Of a stretch of DNA of 42,744 nucleotides, positions 37,973 to 42,744 are shown one piece after another (positions within the stretch are counted from its first letter, which is position 1; each line of letters begins with the position of its first letter). Under the pieces are notes generated by a model. It ran no database searches. It saw only the letters and a list, made by a program, of their open reading frames with translations, and was not told the origin of the DNA. Location: contig JBNGIO010005894.1 in the NCBI GenBank assembly GCA_049999805.1, positions 1 through 42,744 on the forward strand, written 5' to 3'. This stretch comes from Folioceros fuciformis. Lineage: Eukaryota > Anthocerotophyta > Anthocerotopsida > Anthocerotales. Both the position numbers and the translations under genes were made by a program.

Positions 37973-40858
37973 TCAATGCCGATCCCCGCATGAACAAGAG
38001 CCATTCACGAAACAGTGCACTCGGTGCGCATCTCTAACAATGATGTCTCGCTCCTCGAGACGTGACATGATCTTGGTACCACTGTGGCACTCGCTGCACA
38101 TACGAAGATTCTTTGTGATTAACAAAGTTGTGCCGTCCGGAGTGTTCAGGAGACCATAGGCCAAGGCAAGTTTCTCCGCATGTCCACACAAGGAGTATAT
38201 TCTATCCTCCTCGGACCAGCCCTTGAGAATGAACTCCGTGTTTTGCACATGGCTTCCTTGCTCCTTCAACCGTGAGTTCATGTTCTTCAGCTTTGGTAAG
38301 AGATCGTGCCTCTCCTCTCCTACTGTGAACTCGTGGACCTTGCTCTTCACTTCGATGCAAGCCTTTGCGGGCTTCTTCACAGCCCCCGCTGACTTTCGCA
38401 AGCTTTCTATCCTGTCAGCCTCGTCCCACCTGCCTGCGCATGCATAGATGTTTGCCAGGAGGACATAGTAGCTACCGTTTTGGGGATCCAGTATCATAAG
38501 GTGGTCGAAGCATCGTCTTCCTCGATCTACGTCACCGTGGCCTTTGCAGGCACTCAGAAGAGAAGTCCAACCCGCCACTGAATTCATGCATGGCTTGCTG
38601 CATAAGATGCCTTCTGCCTCGCCTACATGGCCTGCTCGAGCCAGGAGGTCGACTAAACAGTTATAATGATAGTCATTGGGTGCAATACCATGCTCATCCA
38701 TCATCGTCCTGAAGTACCGTTGGCCCTCGTCCACCAGGCCCGCATGACTGCATGCAACAATAAGGCAGATAAATGTAGTCTCGTCTGGTTGCATGCCTTG
38801 CCGACACATTACCTTGAAAGACTGCATAGCCAGCTCGGCCTCACCATGTTCTGCGTAGCCATTGAGCAAAGCATTCCACGTCACCACGTCTCTCGTGTGC
38901 ATACCATTGAAAACTTGTCGGGCTTCGTCCAAACTGGCACACTTGACGTACATGTCAACCAGGCTATTGCCAATGACTACATCAGCTTCCATTCCCCTTT
39001 CCCTTATTTCTCGATGAAGCTGCCTCCCCTGATGCAAAGCGCCAACGCTAGCACATGCTCCAAGCAGGGAAATGTATGTGACGCGATTGGCTGCAGACGT
39101 GCCTGTTACTTGCATGCTTTTATACAGAGCCAGAGCTTCTCCGCCCAGCTCCTGTCGCGTATAACCAGAGATCAGGGCATTCCATGTCACCGAATCTCTG
39201 GACGGCAAGCCATCAAAAACCCTCCGAGCATCTTCCATGCTTCCACATTTCGAGTACATATCCACCAAACAGTTTCCGACTGTCGGATCAGTTTCCAGAC
39301 CCTGTTCCTTTATCTGTGCATGAAGCTGCTTCCCCTGATGCAGATACTTGCCGTTAGCACATGCTTGGACAAGAGACACAAAGGTGGCAGAATCGGCAGC
39401 TGTTGCTGCCTCTTCTTGCATGCGTGCATAAAGAGCAAGGGCTTCTTTTCCAAGCCCATTCTGAGCATATCCTGCGATCATGGCATTCCATGTCACCACA
39501 TCCCTTCTGGACAACGTCTCAAATACTCTGTGAGCGTCAAGCAAGCTCCCACATTTCGAATACATGTCCACCAAGCAGTTGCCAATCGTCACATCAGTTT
39601 CCAGTCCCATCTGCTGAATTTGTGCATGCAGCTCCTTGCCTTGGTGCAGGGCTCTGACACTGGCGCATGCCTGCAGCAGACATACAAATGTGACATGATT
39701 GGGTGGAACTATGCCTTCCCCCCGCATACTTGGATACAGTTCCAGAGCTTCCATACCAAGGCCATGCTGTGCATACCCTGCAAGCATAGCAGTCCATGTC
39801 ACCACACTTTTCTTGGGCAAACTCTCAAACACTTCGCGAGCCTCCTCCAGGCTCCCACACTTCACGTACATGTTCACAAGGCTGCTAACCACGAATTTAT
39901 TGGTCTTCACACCACTTGCCAGGATATCAGCATAAACCTCCCTTCCTGCAACCAGATCCTCTGCCATTGCACAGGCCTTAAGAGCCGCCACGAACACATA
40001 GTTGTCTGGCTTCAAGCTCGAATCCCGCATTCTCCGATACAACTCGATAGCCTCTACAGGCTGTCCATGCTGTGCATGAGCCAAGACAATGGAAGCCCAC
40101 ATGTAGGCATTCGGGGCAGCAACACTCCTAAAAGCCTGCCTTGCTTCCTCCAGCTTGTTATGAGAGGCATAGAGCAAGATCAGGCGGTTTGCCAAGAACG
40201 GGCTCAACTCACGCCCATTTCTGACAGCAAAGGCATGAGCCCGCCTGCCAAAACTCAAGTCCTTCTGACCCATACATTTCTTCAGCACACAATGAACAAG
40301 AGTCTCTCTAACCTCCCATCCCCGTTCCACCAACAAGTCCAAAGCTTCAACAGCCGCCTCAACCTCCCCCTCCTCACAACATCTGCTCAATCTCTCCGCC
40401 TCCAAACCCCCTTCACTTCCTCCACTCCCAAAGCCAGCGTCCCACCGTGCTAACCTCGAAAGCACCCAGTCAGGCTTGTAACAATTGTGCAGCCACAAGC
40501 CCTGCTTGGACGTCTTGTGCCTGAAGTCCGGCTGCCCGGGACTGCTCTTCCCCATCCTGTTGTCCCACCACTGTCCCGGATCCAGGAAGAATTGCTGCCA
40601 CAAGCTCTCCAGCTCATCGCTCTGTTCGCCTCCTTCAAGTGCATAGGCCCCTCCAACAAAAGCTATCCCCGCATCACACAGTAATCTCCTGCAAGAGTGA
40701 GCCCAATGTCCTCCCCACAACCCACAGCTTTGCTTGGGTGACCTTGGCAGAGTACATGACCGTAAAGCGGATTGCGTGATCAACGCTTCCCCAGACTCCG
40801 AGAATGCGGAATTGCTGCATACGTGAAACCTCCTTGCGAGCTCCACCATCATGGCCAT
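37973..40858 (-). CDS. PPR-DYW protein with an OSB-type PDF motif at the N-terminus and a KP/DRH-type DYW domain
   Basis: Intronless, 961 residues. About residues 86-139 read LWQQFFLDPGQWWDNR, PDFRHK, LWLHN and PDWVLSRL. This matches the PDF motif of plant OSB organellar single-strand-DNA-binding proteins. From about 153 to 760 there are PLS-type PPRs with repeated (V)VTWNA(M/L)I(A/S)GY, LVDMYSKCGS and ALHQGKQLHAQI blocks, which would read a specific RNA. The E region follows. The PG box (about 824-848) is VKKPAKACIEV, a KP form. The DYW deaminase keeps its zinc and catalytic residues: HAE (893-895), CSECH (921-925) and HCF..CSC (948-957). The last three residues are DRH, not DYW. Variants with KP and DRH/GRP ends are linked to U-to-C editing in other plants. 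Targeting to an organelle is expected; no clear transit peptide is seen, and the true N-terminus is uncertain (see 40674-40820). Confidence 0.93.
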   Translation of the reverse strand: MAMMVELARRFHVCSNSAFSESGEALITQSALRSCTLPRSPKQSCGLWGGHWAHSCRRLLCDAGIAFVGGAYALEGGEQSDELESLWQQFFLDPGQWWDNRMGKSSPGQPDFRHKTSKQGLWLHNCYKPDWVLSRLARWDAGFGSGGSEGGLEAERLSRCCEEGEVEAAVEALDLLVERGWEVRETLVHCVLKKCMGQKDLSFGRRAHAFAVRNGRELSPFLANRLILLYASHNKLEEARQAFRSVAAPNAYMWASIVLAHAQHGQPVEAIELYRRMRDSSLKPDNYVFVAALKACAMAEDLVAGREVYADILASGVKTNKFVVSSLVNMYVKCGSLEEAREVFESLPKKSVVTWTAMLAGYAQHGLGMEALELYPSMRGEGIVPPNHVTFVCLLQACASVRALHQGKELHAQIQQMGLETDVTIGNCLVDMYSKCGSLLDAHRVFETLSRRDVVTWNAMIAGYAQNGLGKEALALYARMQEEAATAADSATFVSLVQACANGKYLHQGKQLHAQIKEQGLETDPTVGNCLVDMYSKCGSMEDARRVFDGLPSRDSVTWNALISGYTRQELGGEALALYKSMQVTGTSAANRVTYISLLGACASVGALHQGRQLHREIRERGMEADVVIGNSLVDMYVKCASLDEARQVFNGMHTRDVVTWNALLNGYAEHGEAELAMQSFKVMCRQGMQPDETTFICLIVACSHAGLVDEGQRYFRTMMDEHGIAPNDYHYNCLVDLLARAGHVGEAEGILCSKPCMNSVAGWTSLLSACKGHGDVDRGRRCFDHLMILDPQNGSYYVLLANIYACAGRWDEADRIESLRKSAGAVKKPAKACIEVKSKVHEFTVGEERHDLLPKLKNMNSRLKEQGSHVQNTEFILKGWSEEDRIYSLCGHAEKLALAYGLLNTPDGTTLLITKNLRMCSECHSGTKIMSRLEERDIIVRDAHRVHCFVNGSCSCGDRH
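40674..40820 (-). other. Alternative frame that may hold the OB-fold part of the PPR gene's N-terminus
   Basis: In a second minus-strand frame, overlapping the first 60 codons of the PPR frame, the sequence reads QQFRILGVWGSVDHAIRFTV, then AKLWVVGRTLG and LQEITV before TGA. That resembles an OSB/SSB OB-fold (a GxxGxVxxxxxF start, and an ITVW end before the PDF motif). The PPR frame then continues DAGIAFVGGAYALEGG. One extra base near 40675 would join the two. It could be a frameshift, a sequencing error or coincidence. Confidence 0.3.
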
Positions 40859-41040
40859 CGCGTCCTAACCAAATTGCGGTCTTCCCGACCGACCCAGCCA
40901 TGCTTCGTGCATAGCCGGAGACAACCATTCCTTCGCTCCCGATAAATACTAAGCCTAGTTTGCAATCATGGGACAACACGCCAAAACTGAAACATGCCAA
41001 CGAATATCACGAGAGCTGTCTGTCACTGATGTCCCTGGGC

Positions 41041-41140
41041 NNNNNNNNNNNNNNNNNNNNNNNNNNNNNNNNNNNNNNNNNNNNNNNNNNNNNNNNNNNN
41101 NNNNNNNNNNNNNNNNNNNNNNNNNNNNNNNNNNNNNNNN
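41041..41140. other. Assembly gap (100 N), probably artificial
   Basis: Flanked on both sides by TCCCTGGGC, the same pattern as at 33726. It lies about 180 bp upstream of the PPR start codon. Confidence 0.85.
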
Positions 41141-42744
41141 TCCCTGGGCAGGCCGGCTTTCGGATAGCCTGTTATCCCTCGTTACAGGAGGAGAAAAATT
41201 CTAGTGAAGTCGTCAAGGATTTCCAAAGTCGATTCTATGCTTAGATCTCCGAGCGAATGTTGCGTCCTCGTATCCCATATTTGTTCCAAGCATATTCTTA
41301 GAATGATAGGGTCAGAAAAAGATTGAAAACAATTATAGGGTGAATTTCAACCTGTCCAAACAAAAGGTGATGAAAGTGTTTTGAATAGCCTCATTAGATG
41401 GGACATCCGTAGAGAACTTTAGTTGGAAATAAATTGATAATATATGTTGGATATAGTCATAGCTGGGACATATAAACATAAAGTGCTGTGTTTTCACACC
41501 CTTGCTGCATAACTTGAAAATTCAAAATACTTTTGATCTCAATCTAAGAAAAATATGTGTAAGAGTGAAATTTTGGAGCACCGGTTCAGTTTGGTTAGAA
41601 AAGAGTTACATGTGGCTTACTTAATAGGGTTTTTTTCTATTTTTAATCATATTTTCAGCCCATTTTTCTTTTTTTCCTTTTTACCATTAGGTTAATGGAC
41701 CAAGAAATAGCTTATGTGATTACTAAAGTGGTTATAGGTTTGGTACCAGGCTTAAGGAAACTTGGCCTTGTACCAGATCATAGGTTTGGCTTAGTCTTAG
41801 GTCCGGGTATGGGTTTGGTAATAATTAATATAATTATTTTATTAGTTTAGATAACTAATTAAATAATATTTTGAATAAGGTGGTTGCCTCATATACAGAA
41901 TCTATGCATGTGAGATCATTTCTTGCCCCCAACAAATAGGCCAGTTGTATCAGCTGCGGGGGCACAACAGTGAGAACAACAGCGACCTAGGTTGAGGAGC
42001 AAGAACTCGGGCCATGGTGACCAGCAATAGAACACCCCCAAAACACAAAACTTTGGAGATGATGGCCATGATGGTATGCTTGGTGGGTGACCCTAGTAGG
42101 ATGCAAAACCAACACTGGGGGTACACTAAAGGTTGTCTAAGCAAGGTCATGGGATCTAGGATTTTGTGATAGAAAATTGCAATAGGCATAGATGAGCGCA
42201 AGGCACTAGTTGTCATGCTGGGGTTTGATGGCTGAGAACAGGGCTAGATTCTTCAACCTGGATATTCAATGATCGCAAGGAAGGAGCGCCTAGCCAAGAG
42301 GATAAGACCTAGCTAGACCAGAGTTGGATCTTGGTCACCGGAGCTGAATGCGAAGTTGTGTAGAGTTGGAAGCGAGAGCTAGTTGGTGGCAAAGTGTCGA
42401 AACAAGATGGCCAATCGTGGGCACACCATATGCATCTGGAGCACGCTATTGCCTAGGGGTGCAACAACTTGTAAGAGGGGCGCATGCTTGCCCATCCTTT
42501 TTTATTTTCTCGACAATTCCTCTCTCATTTCCCCCTTCTCCCCTCCATCTCCAATTTACGCTTTCTTTCCTCCTTGCTCCCGTTTTGCCTGCTCCTAAAT
42601 CCTCCTCACCCTACCCCTGACCCTTCTAGTCCCAATCTAGTCATCCCTTACTTGACCTCACGCGGGCTTGCTCCCTCACCTCCACCCCTTACCACATTCC
42701 CCATCCACCCCCACGCACGTTGATCCCTCTCCATTCCCCTGTCT
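41141..42744. other. AT-rich non-coding sequence, then a pyrimidine-rich tract
   Basis: 41270-41900 is AT-rich and stop-dense with short repeats of 'ataggtttgg(t/c)' around 41735-41820. 41940-42470 is of mixed composition without a recognisable gene. From about 42485 to the end the plus strand is strongly biased to C and T. This keeps all forward frames open without being evidence of coding. Nothing else was recognised. Confidence 0.5.

Noticed and set aside
38666-40453. 595-codon open frame on the plus strand, antisense to the PPR gene
   Set aside because: It mirrors the repeated PPR codons on the opposite strand and has no domain of its own; the PPR frame has clear family motifs.
42348-42723. 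Three overlapping plus-strand frames of 71-90 codons
   Set aside because: They come from a pyrimidine-rich tract that lacks stop codons by composition.

Overview
This is nuclear DNA from a land plant. The genes are spliced with short GT-AG introns (10 of about 81-137 nt in one glycosyltransferase gene). They include land-plant families: FATB acyl-ACP thioesterase, purine permease, a plastid FabZ, and a large PPR-DYW protein. The DYW domain has a KP-type linker and ends in Asp-Arg-His instead of Asp-Tyr-Trp. As far as I know, that variant occurs in lineages with U-to-C organellar RNA editing (hornworts, ferns, quillworts and related lycophytes). With the very short introns I favour a hornwort or lycophyte, but the sequence does not settle it. 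Three 100-N blocks mark a draft assembly.

Layout. 1-1750: AT-rich repeats and the 3' end of a decayed Ty1/copia element. 1903-7087: a thylakoid-targeted protein, two tandem copies of the plant At4g08330-like zinc-binding family, and between them, on the minus strand, a small unknown gene whose C-terminus recurs in another small gene at 15356. 8631-10844: an 11-exon GT31 beta-1,3-galactosyltransferase. 10845-16641: mostly unassigned, with two small candidate genes. 16642-18454: FATB, convergent with a 14-exon SRS2-like UvrD helicase (18869-22821, minus). 24200-28985: repeats, minisatellites and a PIF/Harbinger transposon relic. 29367-34319: purine permease, a bacterial-type GH105 glycoside hydrolase with a signal peptide, and plastid FabZ. 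35208-40858 (minus): a plant-specific acidic protein of unknown function and an intronless 961-residue PPR-DYW protein. 41141-42744: AT-rich sequence ending in a pyrimidine-rich tract.

FATB and FabZ act at different steps of plastid fatty acid synthesis but are 15 kb apart and need not be co-regulated. The rest looks like ordinary unlinked plant gene order.

The most unusual item is the PPR protein. Its N-terminus carries what reads as the PDF motif of OSB organellar single-strand-DNA-binding proteins, fused to PLS-type PPRs and a KP/DRH-type DYW domain. Other items worth checking are the GH105 gene (possible transfer from bacteria), the paired small proteins with a shared C-terminal motif, and two assembly gaps whose flanks share 9 bp, one of which closes the FabZ frame exactly.
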